A stretch of DNA of 64,000 nt from Pegoplata infirma (Eukaryota > Arthropoda > Insecta > Diptera > Anthomyiidae): positions 177,973,896-178,037,895 of the forward strand of contig OY992540.1 of the NCBI GenBank assembly GCA_963921195.1. The letters are read 5' to 3'. The notes beneath the pieces are model-generated. The model made no database searches. It had not been told where the DNA came from and saw only the letters and a list, made by a program, of their open reading frames with translations. Position numbers and translations under genes: made by a program. Numbering within the stretch: position 1 is the first letter of the stretch; each line of letters starts with the position of its first letter. Below, one piece after another: positions 30,063 to 40,391 of this stretch.

Positions 30063-31668
30063 TAAGATGTCCCAACGATTGGAGAAGAGATTCTCTGACA
30101 TCTTTGGTATCTCAGTGGTGAAGCTGTTGCACTATTTGATCCGAATATCTCTTGTGAAATAAAATGAAAAATGGCAAATGCAAGGAGCAAGAGTTATCTG
30201 ACGAAAAGATGGACGAATCGTCCGACGAAGACAGCGAAGAAAAATAAGACGATGATATCGGGGAAGATTATGACTCGGGAGATAGCGGCGAAAGTGGCAA
30301 CAAAGATCGTGGTCATCCAGTACACGTTGTTGGATTCGAAGGTGTGAAAATAATTAACATGGAATCGAAACAAGTAAATCCAGAACTCACAGCTGAGACA
30401 TCAAAATTTTTTTCACGCTTCGGATTAACAACAAATTTCATTGGTTCCGGTCCAAACACTTGGGAAAATTGTGAGGACTACCAGCAAGAGCTGCAAACAT
30501 TACTTCAACGACGCTGCCGAAAGAGGCATAAAATCAATAGAGGACTATAACAACGTGTTGTGAAGTAATGGAGAGGAAAAAGTATTACCCTAACAAAGTG
30601 GAAATACGGCGTAGGTATGTTGGTACAGAAAGTAGGGGGGAAAAATTATTGGGGGTCAGTCTGCATTTCCCGTTTCTAAGGAGCACCATGGAAGCGGTAA
30701 GAGCTGATTTTATAAAAAAAAATTTTAAAAAATAAAAAATGTGTGGGGACCCCCTTAAGGCTTAAAAATAAGGGGTAGGGTTGTTTGAGGAAAATGTTGG
30801 GGCTAAAAAAATATTGGGGGTCAGTATAAGATCTGATTTTATAAAAAATTAAAAAAATGTGTGGGGACCCCCTTAAGGCTTTAAAATAGAGGGTAGGTTT
30901 GTTTGGGGAAAATGTTGGGGCAGAAAAAATATTGGGGGTCAGTCATACACTTAAATTCTCTAGGATCATCCCTGCGCCAGTTAGAGTGGTGGGAACAAAT
31001 TTTATAAAAATGTCATTTTGTGTGGGAGACCCCTTAGGAATTGGAGATAGGGAGTTAGTATGTTCAGATGAAATGTTGGGGGCTAAAAACAAATGGGGGT
31101 CGGTCTTGCTAATGACCCCTCTAGGAAGCACCGTTGGACCGGTAGGAGCTGATTTAATAAAACAAATTAAGAAAAAATAAAAAAAATGTATGGGGACCAC
31201 CCTAAGAGTTGAAGATAGAGGGAAGGTATGTTCTAAGAAAATGTTGGGGATGAAAAAATATTTGGGGTCGGTCATACATTTAATTCCTCTAGGGTCACTT
31301 CTAGGACAGCTAGAGAGGTAGGAGCAAATATTTTTTAACATTCAACCGTTGTATGGGGGCCCCCTTAAAGAGAGGAGATAGGGCTTAGGTATATTTGGCA
31401 AAAGTGTTTGGGTTGAAAAAATAATGGGGGTCCATCCCACATTTGACCCCTCTAGGGGCAAAACCAGGGGAGTTGTGGGGCTTTTTGTGGATTGCTTTCC
31501 ATTTTCGCCCAAGTTTGACCCCGATGAGCGACCCCTAGATCCTATCCGACCTCCCCCATTTTTTTGCTCATACACTTTTTTTACAAACCTCACAAAATGA
31601 GGGGTTCTAGCGATTCCAAATACTGCTGCTTAAAATCTCACACAACACTATCCCACACTTAATGGTCC

Positions 31669-34600
31669 TACAATCTTGAAATTTTGAATATAGGATACTC
31701 TCGCGGAAATAACATTTTGAAAAAAGTACTTTTTTGAAAATTCCGGTTTTAAGGGGGACAAAAAGGGCGAAAATAGGTCAATTTGGTGAATTTTGAACTA
31801 ATGGTCCTAGAAACTAGATATTTGAACTATAGTATCCTCTCGGGAAAAAAAAATTTTTTACTAAAATTTTTTCACTCAAAATTTTTTTTCACTCAAAATT
31901 TTTTTTTCACTAAAAATTTTTTTTTTTACAATTTTTTTTTTTTACATTTTTTTTTTTTACAATTTTTTTTTCACTCAAATTTTTTTTTTACTCAAAATTT
32001 TTTTTCACTCAAAATTTTTTTTTTACAAATTTTTTTTCACTCAAATTTTTTTTTTCACTCAAAATTTTTTTTCACTCAAAAATTTTTTTTTACTCAAAAT
32101 TTTTTTTTACTAAAATTTTTTTTTTACTAAATTTTTTTTTAATAAAATTTTTTTTCACTCATTTGTATTTTATTCTTCAGTTTTTTTATTAATTTTTTTT
32201 ACTTAAATTTTTTACTTAGAAGGTGTTTTCACCCAAATTTTTTTTTACTCAATTTTTTTTACTCAAAATATTTTTCTCTTAATTTTTTGACTCAAATTTT
32301 TACTCAATTTTTTTTTCTCATTTATTTTTTAATTTTTGGGAATTTATTGATTTAATCACTTAAATTTAGGGGGAAATAGGACAATTTTAAACATTTCGAT
32401 CTTCTGAACTAATGGCCCCATTAGTTCAGAAAAAAAAAAATCACTTAAATTTAGGGGGAAATAGGACAATTTTAAACATTTCGATCTTCTGAACTAATGG
32501 CCCCAGTAACATAAAATTTGGACTATAGGATCCTCTCGCGGAAATAATACTCTAAAGAAAGTATTTTAAAAAAAAAAAATAAGAAGGGGAAATGGGGGAA
32601 AAAGGGCAATTTGGTACATGTTCTATCTTCTGACCTAATGGTCCTAGAAACTTAAAGTTTGGACTATAAGATACTCTAACGGAAAAAAGGGGGGAAATTG
32701 GGCAATTTTGGTACATTTTCTTTTCTCGGACCTAATGGTCCTAGAAACTTAAAGTTTGGACTATAAGATCCTCTCGCGGAAACAACATTCCGAAACAAAG
32801 TTTTTTTTTCAATTCCGCTTCTAGGGGGGTAAAAAGGGGGATAATAGGACAATTTGGTACACTTTGTATGTTCTGAACTAATTTTCCCAGAAACTTAAAA
32901 ATTTTTACTATGGGATCCTTCGCGGAAATAACATTGTGAAGAAAGTTCTATTTTGAAAATTTCGCTTCTAAGGGGGAAAAAGGGGAAAGTAGGGTAATTT
33001 TGTGTCTGCCGAGCTAATGGTCGTAGATCCTTGAAATTTGGGCTATACGATCCTCTCGCGGAAATAACTTTCTGAAAGAAGTACTTTTTGAAAATTCCGG
33101 TTTGTATCTGCTAAACAAATAGGACTGCACAATCCTCTCGCGGAAATAACATTCTGAAAAAAGTACTTTTTTGAAAATTCCGCTTTAAAGGGGGAAAAAG
33201 AGGAAGGTAGGGCAATTTTGTATCTGCTGAAAATATGGTCCTAGATACTTGAAATTTGGAGTGAACGAACCGCTCGCGGAAATAACATTCTAAAGGAAGT
33301 ACTTTTTCAAAACTCTGGGGGGAAATCGGGAAAGTAGGGCAATTTTGAATCTGCTGAACTAATGGTCTTTAATACTTGAAATTTAAACTGTACGATCCTT
33401 TCGCGAAAATAACATTCTTAAAGAAGGACTTTTCAAAAAATCCGCTTCTAGGGGGAAAAAGGGGGAAAGAAGGGCAATTTTGTATCTGCTGAACTCATGG
33501 TCCTAGATACTTGAAGTTTCAACTGTACGATCCTCTCGCGGAAATAACATTGTTAAAGAAAAACTTTTTTAAAAATTATGCTTCTACGGGGAAAAAGGGG
33601 GAAAGTAGGGCAATTTTGTATCTACTGAACTAATGGTCCTAGATACTTAAAATTTTAACTGTACAATCCTATCCCGAAAATAACATTCTAAAAGAAGTAC
33701 ATTTTTGAAAATTCGTTTTTAAAGGGGGAAAAATGGGGAAAGAAGGGCAATTTCGTATTTGCTAAACGAATGGTCCCAAAAACTTGAAATTTTAACTCTA
33801 CTCTCGCGGAAAAAACATTTTGTAAAAAGTAATATTTTGAAAAATCCTTTTATAAGGGTGGGGTGGTGGGTAGAAGGGGTTTAATAGGGCAATTTTGTAT
33901 CTTCTGAACAAACTTGAAATTTTGAATCTGGATGCTCTCGCGGAAATTATTTTTTGAAAAATATATTTTTTTGAGAATTTTGGTTTTAAGGAGGCCCAAA
34001 AGGGGAAAAATAGGGCAATTTGCTAAACTTTAAATTAATGGTCTTATAAACATGACATTTGGAATATGGGATCATATCGCGGCAATAACATTCTAAAAGA
34101 AGTACTTTTTTGAAAATTTCGCTTTTAAGGGGGTGAAAGGGGGAAAGTAGTGCAATTTTGTATATGCTAAAGTAATGGTCCTAGATACTTGAAAATTGGA
34201 CTGTACGATCCTCCCGCGGAAACATTCGGAAAGGAATACTTTTTTAAAAATTCCTCTTTTAAGGGGGAAAAGAGGGGAAAATAGAGCAATTTTGAATCTG
34301 CTGAACTAATGGTTGGACTGTACGATCCTCCCGCGGAAATAACATTCGGAAAGAAATACTTTTTTAAAAATTCTTCTTTAAGGGGGAAAAAGGGGGAAAG
34401 TAGGCCAATTTTGTATCTGCTGAACAAATAGTCCTAGATACTTGAAACATTCTGAAAGAAGTACTTTTTTAAATATTCCGATTTTGAGTGGGAAAAGGGG
34501 AAAAGTAGGGCAATTTTGTATCTGCTGAAATAATGGTCCTATATACTTGAAATTTGGACTGTACGATCCTCTCGCGGAAATAACATTCTCAAGGAAGTAC

Positions 34601-37060
34601 TTTTTTGAAAACTCTACTTTTAAGGGGGAAAAGGGGAAGGTAGGGCAATTTTGTATCTGCTGAACTAATGGTCCTCGATACTTAAAATTTAACTGTACGA
34701 TCCTCTCGCGAATATAACATTCTAAAAGAAGTACTTTTTTTTTTTTAATTCTGCTTCTACTGTGGGAAAAGGGAGAAAGTAGGGCAATTTTGAATCTGCT
34801 TAACTAATAGTCCTACATACTTGAAGTTTGGACTGTACGATATTCTCGCGGAAAGAACATTCTAGAAGAAGTACTTTTTTGAAAGTTCTCCTTCTAAAGG
34901 GGGAAAAGGTGGAAAGTAGGGCAATTCTGTATCTGCTGAACTAATGATCCTAGATACTTAAAATTTGAACTGTACGATCCTCTTGCGGAAAAACTACTTA
35001 TTGCAATTTTTTATCTGCTGAACTAATGGTCCTAGATACTTGAAATTTAGACTGCACGATCCTCTCTCTTGAAATTAACATTCTGAAAGAAGTACTTTTT
35101 TTGAAAATTCCGATTTCAAGGGGGAAAACGGGGAAGGTAGGGCAATTTTGTATCTGCTGAACTAATGGTTCTAGATACTTTAAATTTGGCTGAACGATCA
35201 TCTCGCGGAAATAACATTCTTAAGAAAGTACTTTTAAAAATTCTGGGGAAAAAAGGCGGAAAGAAGGGCAATTTTGAATCTTCTGAACTAATGGTCCTAG
35301 ATTCTTGAAATTTAAACTGAACGATCCTTTCGCAAAAATAACATACTTAAAGAACTTTTTTAAAAATTCCACTTCTAAGGGGAAAAAGGGGAAAGTAAGG
35401 CCCTTTGGGGGATTTTGTATCTTTTGAACTAATAGTTTTAGAAACTTGAAATTTGGACTCTATAATCCTCTCGCGAAAAAAACAAAACTAAATAAAAATA
35501 TTTTTTTGAAAATTCCGCCTCCAAGGTGGGGAAAATAGAGCAAAATAGAGCAAATACATTTTTTATCTTCTGGACAAATGGTCCCAGAAACTTGAAATTT
35601 GGACTCTAGGATCCTCTCGCAGAATTAACATGCGGAAAACAAAATTTTTTGAAAATTCCGCCTCCAAGGGTGGTAAAATACGGAAAATCGGTGAATTTTT
35701 TATCTTCTGAACAAATGGTCCCAGAAACGTGAAGTTTGGTCTTTAGGATCCTCTCGCGGAAACAACATTCCGAAAAAAATATTGTTTGAAAAATTCCTCC
35801 TCCACGGTGGCAAAGGGGGGGAAATAGGGAAAATCGGTACATTATTTATCTTTTAAGCAAATGGTTCCAGAAATTTGAAATTTGAACTCTAGGATCATCT
35901 CGCAAAAAAAAACATCTTGAAAAAAGTAGAAGGGGGAAAATAGGGCAATTTTGTATCTTCTGAACTAAAACTTTAAGTTTTGACCCTCTCGCGGAAATAA
36001 TTTTTTGAAAAATACACTTTTTGAAAATTTTGGTTTTAAGGAGGGCCAAGAGGGGCAATTTGGTAAATTTTAAACTAATGGTCTTAAAAACATGACATTT
36101 GCAATATAGGATCATCTCGCGGAATTTCATATTGAAAGAAGTACTTTTTTGAAAATTACTTTTAAAAGGGCGAAAGAAGGGCAATTTTGTATCTGCTGAA
36201 CTAATGGTCCTAGATATTGAAGTTTGGACTGTACGATCCTCTCGCGGAAATAACATTCTGGAAGAAGTACTTTTTGGAAAAATCTGATTCTATAGGGGGA
36301 AAAAGAGGGAAAGTAGGGCAAATTTGAAATTTGAATCCTCTTGCGGAAACAACATTCTAATGGAAGTACTTTTTTTTAAAATTTCGCTTCTACGGGGAAA
36401 AAGGGGGAAATAAGGGCAATTTTGTATCTGCTGAACTAACGGTCCTAGATACTTGAAATTTGGAGTGTACGATCCTCTCGCGGAAAAAACATTCTGAAAG
36501 AAGTACTTTTTTGAAAATTTTGTTTTATAGGTGGAAAAGGGGGAAAAGTAGGGCAATTTTGTATCTGCTGAACTAATGGTCCTAGATACTTAAATTTTGA
36601 ACTTTTTTGTATCTGCTGAACTAATGGTTCTAGATACTTGAAGTTTGGACTGTACGATCCTTTCGCGGAAATAACATTCTGGAAGAAACACTTTTTTAGA
36701 AAATTCTGCTTCTAATAGGGAAAATAGTAGGACAATTTTGTATCTGCTGAATTAATGGTCCTAGATAATTGAAATTTGGACTGTACGATCCTTTCGCGGA
36801 AATAACATTCTAAAATAAGTACTTTTATGAAAATTCTGCTTCTAATGGGGAAAAAGGGAGAAAGTAGAGATACTTGAAATTGGTACTTTACGATCCACTC
36901 GCGGAAATTACATTCTGGGAAAATAAATTTTTGAATTTTCGCTTCAATTTGGTACATATTGTTCCTTATGCACTAATGTTCCTTGAAACTTAAAGTTTGA
37001 ACTATGAGACCCTTTCGCGAAAATAAAATTTTTTGCTACTTTAAATTTACTCAAAATATA
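31669..37060. repeat. ~130-160-bp tandem array (about 35-40 units)
   Basis: Each unit reads roughly CTGAACTAATGGTCCTAGAT, ACTTGAAATTTGGACTGTAC, GATCCTCTCGCGGAAATAAC, ATTCTGAAAGAAGTACTTTT and a G-rich run. Spacing of the CTCTCGCGG core is mostly 127-141 bp. Units vary by point changes and truncation. Open frames in the array are artefacts of the period. The array ends before TTTTTACAGCTAACCGG at the Helitron terminus. Confidence 0.8.
31843..32335. repeat. T-rich simple repeat, (T8-9 CACTCAAAA)n
   Basis: About 25 short units of a T run plus CACTCAAAA or TACTCAAAA. The motif is also seen, inverted, in DINE-like tails (ACACTCAAAAAAAATTTT), so it may derive from one. The Phe/Leu-rich translation is meaningless. 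Confidence 0.7.
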
Positions 37061-37224
37061 ATATTTTAAAGGTCGAAACTAACAATTTTTATGTTTAATT
37101 AAAAATTAATAAGAATTTGAAGTAATAAAATTGTTTTTTTTTCTTTTTTACAGCTAACCGGTAACGAAGTATCGGGCGAGTTAGCTAGTTATAAATAAAA
37201 TCATATATCTTTTTATCTGCCATA

Positions 37225-38165
37225 CCCGAGTAAAATTTTCTGGTCTAATCATATATAACACTGTGCAACAAGAAAAATGAGCCTCAACGGCTTTAACGCC
37301 ATATGAAAGAACACCATCAAATGGATAAAATCACCAAAGGGTTTTGCAAAGTCAGTTCGGATTTCTTTTTTATAGCCCACTGAAGTTTTTATCTTTTTAT
37401 CAAACGCGTTTGGAAAACGTCAAAAATACTGTAATAAGAACACATCTGAGCTTCAAAATATGATCTGATGTCTCAGTGAAATTTTATGGCGGTTATTTTC
37501 TTAAAACATTTTAACCCTCTAACTGCCATTTTAAGGGGTCATTTTAGTCCTTATTCAGAAACTAAACACAGAAGTCTAATAAAACGTACATTTAGAGGGT
37601 TAAAATGTTCTACAAATATTTTCCTCATAAAATTTCACTAGGGGTTGTCAAATGGTCAAAGTTTGTGCGACATGCGCAAAGTGCTTAAAAAGGGTCAAGT
37701 ATAAATAATCAATGTTTGTTATTTTTTTTTACCAAAGCAGTGTTAAAAAATATCGACAAAAAACAGTGCAAATATACTTTTGAGCTAAAAATGATGTTCT
37801 GATGTGTTTTATAAAATTTTATGATGATTCTTTTCTTTGACCAAATTAACCCTCTAGATCCTGTTTTAAAGGGTCATTTTTGTCCTTTTTTAAAAGAAAT
37901 ACAAAAAAGTCTATAAAAAATCAGTTGGAGGGTTAAAATGTTTTACGAAACCTGAGGCAATATCACAATGCGGCTAATTTTGAAATGTTGGCTTATAATG
38001 TCTCTTAAAAGTTGTAAAATTTTACCTTGAAATTATTTCAACTTTTTTTTTTAATTTACGGGACACGGGATTAAAAAAATCGCACGGGACATGTCGCACG
38101 GGACCGTTTTTTCTATCATCATATTTATGTTTTTTTTGTTGTTCTTTTTAAACAAATTATAAATT
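37225..38165. repeat. Non-coding repeat with AACCCTCTA...TAGAGGGTT units
   Basis: Two related units, at about 37510-37610 and 37848-37945, begin TTAACCCTCTA and end GAGGGTTAAAATG. Both contain TTTTAARGGGTCATTTT.GTCC. At 38060-38110 a GGGACATGTCGCACGGGAC phrase occurs, and it recurs at 44040 and 44205. No gene is seen. Confidence 0.45.
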
Positions 38166-38252
38166 AATAAGCTTAGAAGACTTGGCATATATATTTTTCG
38201 TTCCCCTAGTCTGGTTCGTATTGAATTTCAGCCAAATCGTTTCAGTGCACAG

Positions 38253-40009
38253 CAGGGATGTTAAAGTTGGTACAATTGTACTTTTTTTGGTACATTTTAA
38301 CATTCAAAAGTACCGTGGTACTACCGCTACTCATTTGGTACAATTTTTAAATTTCTTTTTTTATAACTCATCGAAATATTGGTAAAAGACCCCAGCTTTT
38401 TTCTTAACTTAAAAAAAATCTCACAAGGGTACTAATGATTGACCGATTTAAAACATAAATGTGACTCTTTTTTAGCTTTTAGCCCCTGGTTTTTAAACAA
38501 TTTATAGAAGTATTCATATGAAATTTTTCATTTTTTTTAACAAAAATTTCCGGATGTTAAATACTTGTTTTTAGAGAAAAGGTATCAAATTAGACTATTG
38601 AGAAAAAATTCTTACTCACTTTAATCAAGCAAAAAGTTTGAGAATTTTCCACAGAAGTATCAGTCAGTAATTTATAGACAATTAATGAAGATAGCATTAA
38701 GTGCAGACTTTGAGACCTTTCATCTTCAAAAGAATTCTGAGGTCTTGATACATTTTTCATGTTTACACACTTGGATGTATTTTTTCTGTCGAAATATTTT
38801 AGAATTCTGAGAATTTTTCCTATAGGTAAAGTATCGGACAATGAGACATTTTGCTGCAGAATAGATTTCAAGAAATTGTTCAAAAACGTCCCTGAAAAAT
38901 GTTTTTATACCCTCCACTCTAGTGATAGAGGGTATATATAAGTTTGTCATTCCGTTTGTAACACATCGAAATATTGGTCTAGGACCCCATAAAGTATGTA
39001 TATTCATGATCCTTGATCGATTTTAAGTCGATCTAGCGATGTCCGTCCGTCTGTCTGTCCGTTGAAAACATGCTAACTTTTGAAAGACTTTACGGAGGCT
39101 CCTGAAGTTTGACATATATGTTGGCCATTTACCGAGCCAGGTTGGTATTGCAATCCAGCGAAATCGGACCAGTGGTTCAAAAGTTATGAGCAAAAGAGTA
39201 AATTTTGGCAAGGGTATTTTGGGAATTTTCGATATAAAAAACACGCTAACTTTCGAAAGACAATAATGAGACTGCTGAAGCTTGACATATATTTTTGACG
39301 TTCCCCAGTTCTGGTTGGTTTTAAATTTCAGCTCAATCGGTCTATTAGTTCAAAAGTTAGAAGCAAATCCCTGAATTTTAGATTTGCTTCATCTTAAATG
39401 CCACGTGTTAACAAGTTTTAAAAGCATTGGTGGTAACTTAACAATGCTTTTCAAACTTGTTTTGTTTCAAAGCAATGTTTTTTAAACTTGTTTAGTTTTA
39501 AAAGCATTGGTAACTATAAAATTACACTCGAAAAAAATTTTACACTCAAAAAAAATTTTACATTCAAAAAAAATTTTAAACTCAAAAAAAATTTAGTTTT
39601 TTTTTTTTACAAAAATTGCAATATTTTGTGTACATACGTACGTGCATTCACTCAGAAATATTTTTACGGTAAAAATAACAAAACACTCGAAAAAAGTTTT
39701 ACACTAAAAAAAAAATTAGTAATTTTTCTTTTTTTTAAATGACAAAAAAAATGAGTTTTTTTACTCAAAATAAAATATTTCTAATCAAAATTGTTAATTT
39801 TTTTCACGTTAAAAATGTACTTTCCTTTAAAAAAGCATTGTGGAGGGTATTCATAGATTTGCCAAAGTCGAATTTAACTTTTCTACTTGTTTTTGTTTGC
39901 ATTTGTTTGAGTTAAGCTTTTATTAAAAAAAATGGTACCGTGAGGGTCCAAAAAGTACAAATTTTTTTGAAAGTTGGTACAAAATTGAAAACCCATTTTA
40001 ACATCCGTG
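38253..40009. mobile_element. Non-autonomous hAT element, 8-bp duplication
   Basis: Starts CAGGGATGTTAAAGTTGG and ends TTTTAACATCCGTG (inverse CACGGATGTTAAAA). GTGCACAG is duplicated at 38245-38252 and 40010-40017. Subterminal TTGGTACAA and GGTACCATTTT-type repeats occur near both ends. It contains a DINE-like copy (38906-39890) and no transposase. Confidence 0.8.
38906..39890 (+). mobile_element. DINE-1/Helentron-like element, copy 2
   Basis: Close to the 14541-15556 copy throughout: TATACCCTCCACTCTAGTGA hairpin, GACCCCATAAAGTATGTATA, GTCCGTCCGTCTGTCTGTCC (shorter array), the same GTGGTTCAAAAGTTATGAGC block, ACACTCGAAAAAAATTTTAC units and the TTCTACTTG tail. It lies inside the hAT element. 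Confidence 0.7.
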
Positions 40010-40017
40010 GTGCACAG

Positions 40018-40391
40018 TGGTAAATTCCGGCCAAAAACCCTATAACTTCTTTAATTTTTTATGTAAAATTATAAAATGTTGTAGGTAGGTTAAGAATATA
40101 ATAAACCAATTTCGCGAAAAAAAAAAATTCCGCGGAATTTTTTTTTTTCCGCGAAAAAATTTTTTTTTGTTCGCGAAAAATTTTTTTATTGTGTTTTAAG
40201 ATGTTTTGTCTTAATCGTCAGTATTTCATCCATCTTCTTTTTTTATGTGTTTTCCACAGCTCAAAAAGCTCTTTATTTTATATAAATGACCCAACTTTAA
40301 AAGGCTCTAACTGAAAGACTTGGTTAAACTTGGTACTGATGTTAATTAGTACTTACTTGGGAACCCTTATACTAATTTGTGGTATAGCGAC
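40018..40391. other. Transib-like element flank, no gene
   Basis: Sequence between the TIR and the LINE, with repeated CGCGAAAAAA / TTTTTTCGCG words at 40112-40190. It may include the remaining 3' UTR of the RTE LINE on the minus strand (AACACAATAAAAAAATTT). Confidence 0.4.

Larger units (their letters stand above)
28095..30600 (+). pseudogene. Decayed transposon protein in the foldback core
   Basis: Two open fragments carry phrases I recognise from a recurrent arthropod transposon-associated protein, but I cannot name its superfamily. Fragment 1 (28095-28600) has LPCKHHINELQLKEVFETKFG, cut by a stop at 28216, then RPRDDFKEFLEIVLLYLG and RPG-like PPGPISHAQWMAKGIYCLKM. Fragment 2 (30065-30600) has an acidic stretch, FFSRFGLTTNFIGSGPNTWE and, after a frameshift, DAAERGIKSIEDYNNVL. 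Between them sits a TA-flanked MITE (28602-30062). Stops and frameshifts make it non-functional. Confidence 0.45.
26395..31659. mobile_element. 5.3-kb foldback/Mutator-like element, 9-bp target duplication
   Basis: Identical TAATGGTCC copies (26386-26394 and 31660-31668) flank it, and removing one restores a single array unit. Termini share GTGGGATAGTG / CACTATCCCAC. Inverted arms of roughly 0.8-1 kb follow (26400-27270 against 30610-31650). Within each arm a degenerate ~280-bp unit repeats (GGTCATTAGCAAGRCCGACC, CTCCTACCGCTCTAACT, CCTTAAGGGGGTCCCCACAC). Long arms plus a 9-bp duplication suggest a MULE-like foldback such as the Drosophila FB group. The core holds decayed coding sequence, a long-TIR repeat, a TA-flanked MITE and a DINE-like element. 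Confidence 0.65.
25883..37188 (+). mobile_element. 11.3-kb non-autonomous Helitron-like element
   Basis: The 3' end has a 6-bp hairpin (CCGGTA-ACGAAG-TATCGG), 9 nt and TAGCTAG, then host T. A CTRR end after a short hairpin with insertion between A and T is the Helitron signature. The 5' end reads TTATATATAAAAGAGTGTGG then GACTGACTGACTGA. The unoccupied site GATATAATTATAAATAAAAT is seen at about 7688 and 15570. A 5-bp TTATA duplication cannot be distinguished from the Helitron A|T interpretation. No Rep/helicase ORF is present. The bulk is a ~135-bp tandem array with a foldback element in it (26395-31659). Confidence 0.6.

Noticed and set aside
30944..31341. 132-codon frame with SDPRGIKCMTDPKYFFIPN
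   Set aside because: Read-through of the foldback arm. The same words occur in the mirrored arm and in the Rab40-intron element, which shows repeat structure and not coding conservation.
31783..32130. 115-codon frame rich in Phe and Leu
   Set aside because: Direct translation of the (T8-9 CACTCAAAA)n simple repeat.
34167..36957. Several 60-130-codon minus-strand frames sharing FPLFPP, EFLKKY and CYFRERIV phrases
   Set aside because: They are the ~135-bp tandem unit read in one frame. The shared residues reflect repeat phase, not a protein family.
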